Assembly: GCA_938005615.1 (NCBI GenBank) | Contig: CALLMV010000014.1 | Span: 62,001 to 126,000, forward strand | Reading direction: 5' to 3' | DNA: 64,000 nt | Source of the DNA: an uncultured Verrucomicrobiae bacterium | Lineage (GTDB): Bacteria; Verrucomicrobiota; Verrucomicrobiia; JADLBR01; CALLMV01 | Shown: positions 16,863-24,533 of the stretch, in pieces | How the letters are laid out: each line of letters begins with the position of its first letter | Numbering within the stretch: position 1 is the first letter of the stretch | Notes under the pieces: generated by a model | Database searches by the model: none | Told to the model about the DNA's origin: nothing | The model's input: only the letters and a program-made list of their open reading frames with translations | Made by a program: the position numbers and the translations under genes

Positions 16863-16887
16863 GTCAGACAGGCAAGCTCGTCTGACT
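16862..16887 (-). terminator. hairpin downstream of the pseudopilin gene
   Basis: Inverted repeat AGTCAGAC / GTCTGACT with a 10-base loop, 29 bases beyond the stop of the minus-strand pseudopilin gene (16916). On that strand it is followed by the T-rich arm of the adjacent palindrome. It could end the lipoprotein/pseudopilin transcript before nuoE, but a clear U-run is lacking. Confidence 0.35.
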
Positions 16888-16915
16888 GTCTATTCATGAT
16901 GAAGTGCAAAACCTG

Positions 16916-17686
16916 TCAGAAGGGTTTTGCGCCTTCGTAAGGAAGGAAGGTAAAGCGGTCATCGAGGCGGTTCTCGGCGATGTAGTTTCCTTCTTCGTCT
17001 TGTGCGGCAAACACACGGCGGGTGACGGCGGCCACTCGTCCATCGCAAAAGAGGAAGTTGGCCTGGCCGCGGGGGTCGGTGCGCGGGCGCCTCACGTCAG
17101 CATCGCCAAAAAGACTGACCACGTTGTCCGGGCGCAGTGAGGCGGACTCGCCGATCGTCTCACCCATGAACACAGTGGCCGAGGGATTTTCCACACGAGT
17201 GATGCGCAGCAATTCGTTTCCGCTGCCGAGGTAGGCGTTCATGGCGTAGAAGAAAAGTGGTTCAGAAATGCGGGGAGTGTCGCGCTTGGATACGGCGGGG
17301 TTGACCCATATGGATCGTTGCCCTGGACGGGGCCGCTGCTCTTCAAGCATTTCATCCCAGGCCGAAGCAGATATGTAGGGAGGCAACAAAACGTACCAGG
17401 CGTAATTAAAACGCGGATCTTTTGGGGCTTTCTCTATCGGGTCGCCTTTCCAAGGAAGTTGATTATTAACATCTGGCAGAGACAGATTCAGAGCCATGCC
17501 CCACTGGCGGAGATTATCAACAGAAGCGACCTGGAGTTGGCGATCGCGTTTACCTGAAAACACGGGAATTGCAAGCAGAGCCAGCGCAACGATTACTGCT
17601 AAAATGAGCAACACTTCGGGAAGCCCGAAAGCGGTAAGACGGTAAAGTAGACTAGGTTTATAGGATTTGGGGGTGATATTGTTCAT
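16916..17686 (-). CDS. pseudopilin-like protein with a C-terminal DG motif
   Basis: 256 residues. A hydrophobic N-terminal helix preceded by FGLPEVLLILAVIV resembles a type IV prepilin segment, but the Gly-Phe-Thr-Leu-Ile-Glu consensus is eroded (Gly then Leu-Pro-Glu), so processing by PilD-type peptidase is uncertain. The C-terminal part ANFLFCDGRVAAVTRR is like the H-X9-DG domain common in planctomycete and verrucomicrobial pseudopilin-like proteins. No secretion ATPase or secretin is nearby. Its ATG overlaps the stop of the upstream lipoprotein gene (ATGA), so the two are coupled. Confidence 0.72.
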   Translation of the reverse strand: MNNITPKSYKPSLLYRLTAFGLPEVLLILAVIVALALLAIPVFSGKRDRQLQVASVDNLRQWGMALNLSLPDVNNQLPWKGDPIEKAPKDPRFNYAWYVLLPPYISASAWDEMLEEQRPRPGQRSIWVNPAVSKRDTPRISEPLFFYAMNAYLGSGNELLRITRVENPSATVFMGETIGESASLRPDNVVSLFGDADVRRPRTDPRGQANFLFCDGRVAAVTRRVFAAQDEEGNYIAENRLDDRFTFLPYEGAKPF

Positions 17687-19194
17687 AATTCAGAGGTTTT
17701 GATTGCAATTTCGTGGTTTGGGTTGAGCAGTTCTTGTACTCGAGCGGAATTTTGTTCGATCCACTGGGAAAACAGATCTGTCTCTGGGGTCGTGTCGAGG
17801 ACAGTTATCTGCTCTGGAGAGAGTTTTAAATCCCGTTTGAACATGGAACCAAAAAATGCGGATGTAACGATTACTGGAGCGGTAGGGTCGGATGGCTCGC
17901 CGAGAAACCTTAGGTTGGAGTTTTCGCGTATGGTTTGCAGTTGCTCCGGGGTCAGTCTGAGTCGTACTGTCGGGGTGATCCAGGGGATTGCTTCATAAAC
18001 GCGTGCTGAGGAAATTTCTCCAGAAGGCCAAGGAGCACGAATGGATTGGGTTGAGTAAACCGCGATCGAGCCTGGGTCACGCTCAGCAAGTGCTTGGAGA
18101 TAAAGGTTCAGTATTTGGTTTTCATCAGCAGGTTCTTGGAGGTGGACAAGCACCTTGTTAGCGCTTTGGATCAGGGGGGCAAATTTTTCCATCAAGCCGA
18201 CGATTGCTTGTGAGGGGGAACCGCCAGCCTCTGCGAGCGTGTTTACATCCATCGTGATACGGCGACTAGGACGGGTGGCGATGACGCGCCCGTCTTTAGT
18301 GATGCCCAAATCGACACGAGCAATGACGTAGCCGTTATTTGCACGCTGCGTGTTTTCACTGACAATAATCGGCCAGTCGTAGTTGGCTGCTCCCCAGGCA
18401 TCCACGCGAGATTGGCTGCGGGAGTAGATCCGGTGAGCGAGAATGAGGTTGACTCCCTGGTCTTTGAGTTTGTTGACGAGCGGTGGCGGTTCTTTGGGCG
18501 ACTCAAACTTGAACCAGTTAAAGGCCATGTAATCTATTTTTTTTGAACGAATTTCCTGGAATACGGTATCGTAATCGCGCAAGGGAAAGACAAAGTGGTC
18601 AATATTCCCTTCATAGTATGATGGGAAGCGGTCAGGTTTTTCTTCGTAGGAGAGATCGCCATGGAAATTGGCGACGATGGCCAGACTAATGCCGTTTTTT
18701 TCCAGCACGGCATGAGTGGCAGCACCGGAAAAACCTGGTTTGCCATCAGAATCAACAAAAGGCACAAGGAGTTTGGCTTGCAAACCAGAAAGCATGTCCG
18801 GTGAAATGGGAGCATCCAAGTTGCCTAAAATGACGGCGTCATAACCCAGTGCGTTGTAAAATTCGACCATGTTGGCACAGTTTGTGACTTTGCTAGCAAA
18901 GCTTCCTTGGAGTCCGTCTCCGGTATCGATCAGAAAAAGGCTCGCACCCCGGCTGGCTGCCTCGCGACGTACAGCTTCAACATAACCCCCAATCAGATGA
19001 TAATATTGCAGCGGGGCGATGTCGCGGCCTTGAAGAGAGAGAGGGAACACATTGCCCAGAAGCCTCCCTGTGTGGATGATAATGATTTCCTTTTCGACCG
19101 GCTCAGCAGTTGGGGCAGAAGAAGAGTCTTTACAAGAAGCAAGAGAGAATGTTATCGCTGCAACTAGTGCAACTGCCGGCGGCTTATTAATCAT
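17683..19194 (-). CDS. 5'-nucleotidase/metallophosphatase-like lipoprotein lacking metal ligands
   Basis: 503 residues starting at the ATG at 19194, which gives a lipoprotein signal ending FSLASC (Cys about 21). An in-frame reading extends to 19611 but overlaps trmB and has no signal. The fold is that of the UshA/SoxB family: IIIIHTGRLLG corresponds to the usual HTNDxHG, LIDTGDGLQGS keeps the DTGD block, and GYDAVILGNLD corresponds to GNHEFD. The Asp/His of the first motif and the His/Glu of the third are replaced, so the dimetal site is probably not formed. The C-terminal half resembles the nucleotide-binding domain (YSTQSIRAPWPSGEIS, YEAIPW). It may be a binding or structural protein on the envelope. 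Coupled to the pseudopilin gene downstream. Confidence 0.72.
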   Translation of the reverse strand: MINKPPAVALVAAITFSLASCKDSSSAPTAEPVEKEIIIIHTGRLLGNVFPLSLQGRDIAPLQYYHLIGGYVEAVRREAASRGASLFLIDTGDGLQGSFASKVTNCANMVEFYNALGYDAVILGNLDAPISPDMLSGLQAKLLVPFVDSDGKPGFSGAATHAVLEKNGISLAIVANFHGDLSYEEKPDRFPSYYEGNIDHFVFPLRDYDTVFQEIRSKKIDYMAFNWFKFESPKEPPPLVNKLKDQGVNLILAHRIYSRSQSRVDAWGAANYDWPIIVSENTQRANNGYVIARVDLGITKDGRVIATRPSRRITMDVNTLAEAGGSPSQAIVGLMEKFAPLIQSANKVLVHLQEPADENQILNLYLQALAERDPGSIAVYSTQSIRAPWPSGEISSARVYEAIPWITPTVRLRLTPEQLQTIRENSNLRFLGEPSDPTAPVIVTSAFFGSMFKRDLKLSPEQITVLDTTPETDLFSQWIEQNSARVQELLNPNHEIAIKTSEL

Positions 19195-19285
19195 ACCAAC
19201 ACACAATTGCCTAAAATTGTTACGAATTTGTGACAATTCGGGGCGTTTTTTATAAAAACCAGTGCTTCTGAATGAATCTGAGAGC

Positions 19286-19972
19286 CTAATAGCCAGGACA
19301 TTTGATGATTTGCCACGCTTGCCTGAAAACGAGTTTACCCTCTGCTCGAAAATCTTTTTCAAAATCAGAATAGGGAAAATCACTTTGCGGTACCCAAGGC
19401 ACGTGATTAAAAATAGGGCAACTCCTCGCCGCTTGCAAGGCGTAGGATAAATAGCCTGTGTGGTCTGTTGTGAGATAAACCCTGCCGGATGGTTTGAGGA
19501 CACGGGCAGCACACGCGAAAAAAACGCTCGAGCAGAGCCGGTGTTTTCGGTGACGTTTTTTGGGCCAGGGATCAGGGTGCATGATGTGAATTTCGTCAAT
19601 GCTTTGCTCACTAAGTAAGTACTTCACCAAATAGAAGCTCTCTAACCGCAAGACTCGTAAGTTACGCAAATTTCTGTAATAAGCTTTGCGGGCTATTTTC
19701 CTGGCTCTTCCCAAAAGTCGCTCAACTGCAAGCACTCCGGTGCGCGGATTTTTTTGGGCCCAGGCAGCTGCAAAAGTCCCATCTCCCGCGCCTAGATCCA
19801 GCGCGATGCGCTCAGCATGGGGGAAAAGTGCATGAACGTCCAAAGGTTCTGTTAATGAGGAAAGTTCTACCCAGGGATTATCTGTTAGGAACGGGCCGTT
19901 TGAGCCAACCGGGGTCTGCGAGGTGCAAAGATTCACGTGATTCACGTAATTGTTACAAATTAAACTTTGCAT
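19286..19972 (-). CDS. trmB: tRNA (guanine-N7-)-methyltransferase
   Basis: TrmB methylates G46 in the tRNA variable loop using SAM. The 228-residue protein has the Rossmann motif ALDLGAGDGTFA, the family signature MHPDPWPKKRHRKHRL (substrate and catalytic Asp) and GRVYLTTDH. The first 45 residues are variable, so an internal start cannot be excluded; the ATG at 19972 is the first in frame. It may share a transcript with the lipoprotein gene 91 bases downstream. Confidence 0.92.
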   Translation of the reverse strand: MQSLICNNYVNHVNLCTSQTPVGSNGPFLTDNPWVELSSLTEPLDVHALFPHAERIALDLGAGDGTFAAAWAQKNPRTGVLAVERLLGRARKIARKAYYRNLRNLRVLRLESFYLVKYLLSEQSIDEIHIMHPDPWPKKRHRKHRLCSSVFFACAARVLKPSGRVYLTTDHTGYLSYALQAARSCPIFNHVPWVPQSDFPYSDFEKDFRAEGKLVFRQAWQIIKCPGY

Positions 19973-20164
19973 GAGCTAGAGCCGCTGTGAAGAAGTTTGA
20001 TAGAACAGAAAGTCAGTTTACATCTCATATTTTTTGAGGACAGCAGGACGGGGTGAAGGGCGTTCGATAGTCTTCACTGGCGATTTAAGAATTTTTCAGG
20101 TCTGGTGCTAGGGTACATGAATTTCTTTGCCTGAACGCCTGATTGTGTTATTGAGAAATAAATC

Positions 20165-20170
20165 TGAGGA
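20165..20170 (+). promoter_or_regulatory. ribosome binding site supporting a TTG start
   Basis: TGAGGA five bases before a TTG at 20176. It decides the start of the serine protease, whose signal peptide has no ATG in frame. Confidence 0.65.
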
Positions 20171-20175
20171 TAAGC

Positions 20176-21636
20176 TTGACAACTGCTCAAAAGAGACGGC
20201 TTGCCCGGTTAGCCGGGGTGCTACGGTATATTACTTTAACCCTCATAGTGCTGCCGCCGTTCGGGCAGCTTCATTCGCAAACTCAGGATGTGGCTAAAGA
20301 GCTTGAGATACTCTTTGAATCCGCTGCTCTGCGGATGCTCCCCTCGACGGCGCGAATTTCCCCAGATCCTTCCAGTCCTCTCAGCCGCACGCTCATGCGC
20401 AGTGAAGACGGACGCGAATCTGAATCGCGTGGTTTGGAACAGCCTGACGAAGAACTACAAGTCGGATCAGCCGTAGTGATGAGTAGCGACGGTCTACTTT
20501 TAACAAACGCGCATGTGATCTCTTCGCTCTCGAACCTTCTTGTGATCCTACATGACGGACGCACATTCCCTGGAGAGGTGGTTGGGGTAGATGATGTTTC
20601 AGACGTAGCTGTAGTGCGCTTGGTGGGGCTTGAGGAGAAATTGCCAGTACCGGAGTTTGCGACACAGGAATTGCGTCTGGGCCAGTGGGCGCTTGCGCTT
20701 GGGGCACCTTACGGTTTGGAAAATTCACTAAGCGTGGGCATTGTGTCGGCCAAGGAGCGACGAGGGTTGATCTTGGGCCAGATTGTGGATTTCATTCAGG
20801 TTACAACTCCTTTGCATCCTGGCAATTCTGGCGGTCCACTTTTTGATATCGAGGGACGTTTAATAGGGATCAACACCATGGTACGTGGGATGAACACAGG
20901 CTTGGGCTTTGCTATCCCTGCCGCGCAAGCTTGGGAAATCGGGAAACGGCTTGCAAGGGATGGGCAAATTCGCCGCCCGTGGTTGGGTGTGCGCGTATTA
21001 GACCCGGCAGAAAATCGCGATTTGTTAGCTCCTTATTTTCCACCTGAAATTCGCGGTGCGCTTGTTGAATTGATCGAGAGGAGCGGGCCTGCCAAAGACA
21101 GTGGTCTGATGCCATTTGATCTGATTGTTGAGTTGGATGGACGGAAAATACAGAATCCTGCAGAATTGATCTCCGAGGTCGGACGTCGTGAAGTTGGGAA
21201 GCTCGTTATGATCACTGTGCTGCGGGCCTTCCCTGACAAAGCGGCCCAAAGAATGCAATTTGAGGTGCGGCTCGAGGCTCCATATAGTTCGGCAGATTCC
21301 GCAGTAGATGCATCCAAGGCCAGAGAGAGTCTAGACATGCCTTGGGATGAATTGGGGCTGGTGGTGGAAAATCTGCGACCATCAATGCAGGGGGCGAAAA
21401 GTGATGGTGTGATCGTCAAGGATGTGGAAGATGGTTCACAAGCCGCCGCTCAGGGTTTAGTTAAAGGATCGGTAATTCTTTCTCTGAATCTTTCTGCTGT
21501 ACATGACGTGAAGAGTTACAGAGCGGCGTTGCAAGCCGCGAGAAAGACCGGTGGTCGAATACATGTCATCTTTTCATCTAAAGGCACAACACAGTTTGCG
21601 GTCATCGACCTTGAGGCAGACGGGCCGGGAGATTAG
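20176..21636 (+). CDS. DegP/DegQ-type periplasmic serine protease with PDZ domains
   Basis: 486 residues. A signal peptide with a basic start and the core YITLTLIVLPP is followed by the trypsin-like domain with a complete triad: His in LTNAHVI, Asp in DVSDVAVVRL and Ser in HPGNSGGPLF. PDZ1 starts at RPWLGVRV; a second, more divergent PDZ lies near residues 400-480 (GVIVKDVEDGSQAAAQGL). HtrA proteases degrade or chaperone misfolded envelope proteins. About 60 residues between signal and protease domain are low in conservation. The TTG start is supported by a strong Shine-Dalgarno sequence. The TAG stop abuts the mutL stop on the other strand with no base between. Confidence 0.92.
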   Translation: MTTAQKRRLARLAGVLRYITLTLIVLPPFGQLHSQTQDVAKELEILFESAALRMLPSTARISPDPSSPLSRTLMRSEDGRESESRGLEQPDEELQVGSAVVMSSDGLLLTNAHVISSLSNLLVILHDGRTFPGEVVGVDDVSDVAVVRLVGLEEKLPVPEFATQELRLGQWALALGAPYGLENSLSVGIVSAKERRGLILGQIVDFIQVTTPLHPGNSGGPLFDIEGRLIGINTMVRGMNTGLGFAIPAAQAWEIGKRLARDGQIRRPWLGVRVLDPAENRDLLAPYFPPEIRGALVELIERSGPAKDSGLMPFDLIVELDGRKIQNPAELISEVGRREVGKLVMITVLRAFPDKAAQRMQFEVRLEAPYSSADSAVDASKARESLDMPWDELGLVVENLRPSMQGAKSDGVIVKDVEDGSQAAAQGLVKGSVILSLNLSAVHDVKSYRAALQAARKTGGRIHVIFSSKGTTQFAVIDLEADGPGD

Positions 21637-23598
21637 TCAACCATCACGCCCGAAGCGTCTGGCCAAGTCTCGATCGGACAGCAATACCATTGTGGGGCGT
21701 CCGTCCGGATTTGTATATGGGAGGTCGCAAGCCAGAAGGTCTGTAAGCAGTGCCTCTGCCTCAGTCAGGGTGAGGTTTTGGGTGGAGACAATTAGGTGCC
21801 TACTGAGAACTTTAGCGACTAATTGCTCACTGATCAGCTTGCGGACTTGTGCTCCAGTGCGTTCTGTTTCGAGGTCACCAAGCAAAGCAGTGATGCGCTG
21901 GACGATATCGCCCTGCTCCCAAAATTGGGGAACAGCTTCAATGATAAAGTCATGGCCGCCAAATTCTGAGATAACAAGGCCAGCCTTGCGCAGAACATTG
22001 AGGTATTCACGAAGTTTCTCAGACTGCGTTGGCGGAAGGGTAAAGCGCTCGGGTGTAAGCAGACTCTGGCCGGGAATTCCACCTTCGAGTTGTTGTTTGA
22101 GGAGGCGTTCATAGATGATACGTTGGTGAGCTGCCAGTTGGTCTATCAGTACTAAGCCGTTGTCTGTCTCCCCAATCCAATAGCGGAAACGCACGCGAGC
22201 CGTGAGACGTATTTTGAGGATCTTGCGGTTAGCCTCAGTGACAGGATTTGGGGCTTGATTTTCGTTTTGAGGCAAAGGCGGTAAAGTCAGTTGTGGAGAC
22301 TTGGCGAGAATTGGGCCAGATGGCACACCCGCATGCCTGGGTGGCGGTGTGACGAGCACCGGATGAGTAGGAGGGCTATGTGTGCGACTAGGTGTAAAGA
22401 CTGGCTCCGCCTTGATGCTTTTCTTGAAGGGGCCTGGAGATCCTTTTTCGGAGAGATGGTGCCAAGTTTGCTGGTTTGATGGTGTTTGAAGTAAAGTGTT
22501 ATTGGAAAAGACTTCTTTTGCTTCTTGGTTTTCTGCACCTTCGGTTCCCCTTGCCTCGTTAGGCGGATGAATTTGCAAACGACTTGAGTTGGAAAGGTTT
22601 CTTGGAATTGCTGTGACAAGTGCGTTACTTAGCGCATCTGCCAGCCAGTGGCGAAGGCGAGTCTCGTGCCTGAATCGCACTTCGAGTTTTGCTGGATGCA
22701 CATTTACGTCCACTTCTTCCGGAGACATGCTCAAGTGCAGTACGATAACGGGATAACGCCCTGCGGTTATCCCTCCGCGGTAAGCCTCACGCAAGGCGTG
22801 CTCCAGCGCACGATTTGTAACCGGCCGAAGATTAACCAACCAGTGGATGTGTTCGCGGCTGATGTGCCAGTAATCATGTCGCGATGCCCAACCGTGAAGC
22901 CGCCAGCCTTCAGGGCTTGTCACGTCGATAGGGACCAACTCCTCAAAGATGTCTGATCCTAAGACCTCAGCTAATCGCATAGAAGCTGTTGTCGCTGGCC
23001 AATTGCAGAATGGTTTATTATCAACCCTGACGTTGATGGAAACCTTCGGGTGAGCCAATGCAATGATTCTCAAAAAGCGCTCCATGTGCGCCATTTCTGT
23101 AGCAGGTGTTTTAAGGAATTTTTTTCTTGCAGGCGTATTGTGGAAAAGGCGTCGTACCTCGACAGCAGTACCTGGCGGACAACCGCATTCTTTGGCTTCA
23201 AGCAAGCGGCCACCACGAACGATTACTTCCGTACCGGAATTTGCTCCGAGCTGGCATGTGCGGATTTTAAAGTCACTGACAGCAGCGATGCTAGGTATGG
23301 CCTCACCACGAAAACCGTATGTTTTCACCGCTGCCACATCTTCAAGAGTGTCCACTTTGCTGGTACCATGTCTTTCGAGACAAAGAAGCGCATCGTCGTG
23401 GTTCATGCCCTCGCCGTTGTCAGCCACACGGATGAGTTCGGATCCAGCGTCTTGGATATCAATTTCTAAAACCGTGGCACCGGCATCAAGACTGTTTTCG
23501 ATAAGCTCTTTAAGAACTGAAGCCGGACGCTCAACCACTTCACCTGCGGCGATCTGATTAGCTACCAAATCAGAGAGAATTTTTATCTTATTGGCCAT
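21637..23598 (-). CDS. mutL: DNA mismatch repair protein MutL
   Basis: MutL couples MutS mismatch recognition to strand removal. The N-terminal GHKL ATPase is intact: NQIAAGEVVERPASVLKEL, ENSLDAGAT (Mg-binding Asn), RVADNGEGM and RHGTSK, TYGFRGEA. A linker of about 100 proline-rich residues follows (roughly 330-440), then the dimerisation domain. In that domain the endonuclease motif DQHA(X)2E(X)4E reads DQLAAHQRIIYE, and the CPHGRP motif reads TNPDGRP, so two expected metal ligands are missing and nicking activity is doubtful. Length (653) is usual. The plus strand here is G-rich although the gene is on the minus strand. Confidence 0.95.
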   Translation of the reverse strand: MANKIKILSDLVANQIAAGEVVERPASVLKELIENSLDAGATVLEIDIQDAGSELIRVADNGEGMNHDDALLCLERHGTSKVDTLEDVAAVKTYGFRGEAIPSIAAVSDFKIRTCQLGANSGTEVIVRGGRLLEAKECGCPPGTAVEVRRLFHNTPARKKFLKTPATEMAHMERFLRIIALAHPKVSINVRVDNKPFCNWPATTASMRLAEVLGSDIFEELVPIDVTSPEGWRLHGWASRHDYWHISREHIHWLVNLRPVTNRALEHALREAYRGGITAGRYPVIVLHLSMSPEEVDVNVHPAKLEVRFRHETRLRHWLADALSNALVTAIPRNLSNSSRLQIHPPNEARGTEGAENQEAKEVFSNNTLLQTPSNQQTWHHLSEKGSPGPFKKSIKAEPVFTPSRTHSPPTHPVLVTPPPRHAGVPSGPILAKSPQLTLPPLPQNENQAPNPVTEANRKILKIRLTARVRFRYWIGETDNGLVLIDQLAAHQRIIYERLLKQQLEGGIPGQSLLTPERFTLPPTQSEKLREYLNVLRKAGLVISEFGGHDFIIEAVPQFWEQGDIVQRITALLGDLETERTGAQVRKLISEQLVAKVLSRHLIVSTQNLTLTEAEALLTDLLACDLPYTNPDGRPTMVLLSDRDLARRFGRDG

Positions 23599-23687
23599 GA
23601 TTTGTGGGGAGTGCGTTTCTCGGCATAAAATTCAAATTGCCTGAACGAGCCATTTTTTTTCTGGCAGTGCGGAGTCACGATCATAGT

Positions 23688-24533
23688 ATGACGCTAATGA
23701 GGCTAACCTCAATCAGTTTGTTGATTTTATTACTTATCACCTCATGCAAAAAACCAGAGAGTGAGGTAACTACCTTAGGTGCATGGGAGAAAGCCACAAC
23801 TTTTATGTCCAACGAAGCACACCAAGATTTTCAACGTCTTTTACGTGAAGAAAATACAGATCCCAGGGAAGTTCGCTTAGGAATTGCACTTACCTTGATC
23901 TCCAAGCAGCCGCGAGTGGCCAGCAATTTGAACAATGCGGAACGAATTCTCCTGCAGCTTGTGCAGGAAAATGCCCATGACGAAGTGGGTAAGACTGCCC
24001 GCCTGGCACTTGGCAGGTATCACCAAACTCAGGCACAAACCCAGAATCTTGATTTGGCAATGGACTATTATAGACAGCTCTTTGAAGAGCACCCACAATC
24101 ACTGCAAGGCCAGCATGGATTTGCCAATCTTGCAATGCTCACACTCACGCCCCAGCTTACGAGCGACGAATTATTCCCCGGAAGATTGGCAGAGCTGGAA
24201 GCCCAGGCCCAAAGGCTCACTTTCCCCTCGGCTGAATTAATGTTTCAGCTCGCAGTAGGCACTGCATGCGCGTTCAGAAAACTTGAGCCGGAGGCTCTGA
24301 TCAGAAATTTCTCGCTGGCGGCAGATTCTGAGTTCTTAGACTCACGCAGGAAAAGCGACTGTCTGGTCATAGCCGGCAACACTGCGCTGCGTATTGGCAA
24401 CTTTGCTGAAGCCAACAGACTCTTCTCTCGATTTGTCAAGGAATTCCCCAGAGATGCCAGAAACTTCACCATACAAAAGATGCTTAACGAGATAAACATT
24501 CCCCTGGAAAACATTCCGCCAGATTTACCATGA
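23688..24533 (+). CDS. TPR-type lipoprotein linked to an ABC importer
   Basis: 281 residues from the ATG at 23688, which gives the lipoprotein signal MTLMRLTSISLLILLLITSC. The rest is helical with tetratricopeptide-like pairs, for example ARLALGRYHQTQAQ with LDLAMDYYRQLFEEHPQS, and CLVIAGNTALRIGNFAEANRLF. TPR lipoproteins usually act as protein-binding scaffolds in the periplasm. Its stop overlaps the start of the substrate-binding protein gene (ATGA), which argues for a link with the transporter. It is divergent from mutL across 89 bases that should hold both promoters. Confidence 0.75.
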   Translation: MTLMRLTSISLLILLLITSCKKPESEVTTLGAWEKATTFMSNEAHQDFQRLLREENTDPREVRLGIALTLISKQPRVASNLNNAERILLQLVQENAHDEVGKTARLALGRYHQTQAQTQNLDLAMDYYRQLFEEHPQSLQGQHGFANLAMLTLTPQLTSDELFPGRLAELEAQAQRLTFPSAELMFQLAVGTACAFRKLEPEALIRNFSLAADSEFLDSRRKSDCLVIAGNTALRIGNFAEANRLFSRFVKEFPRDARNFTIQKMLNEINIPLENIPPDLP

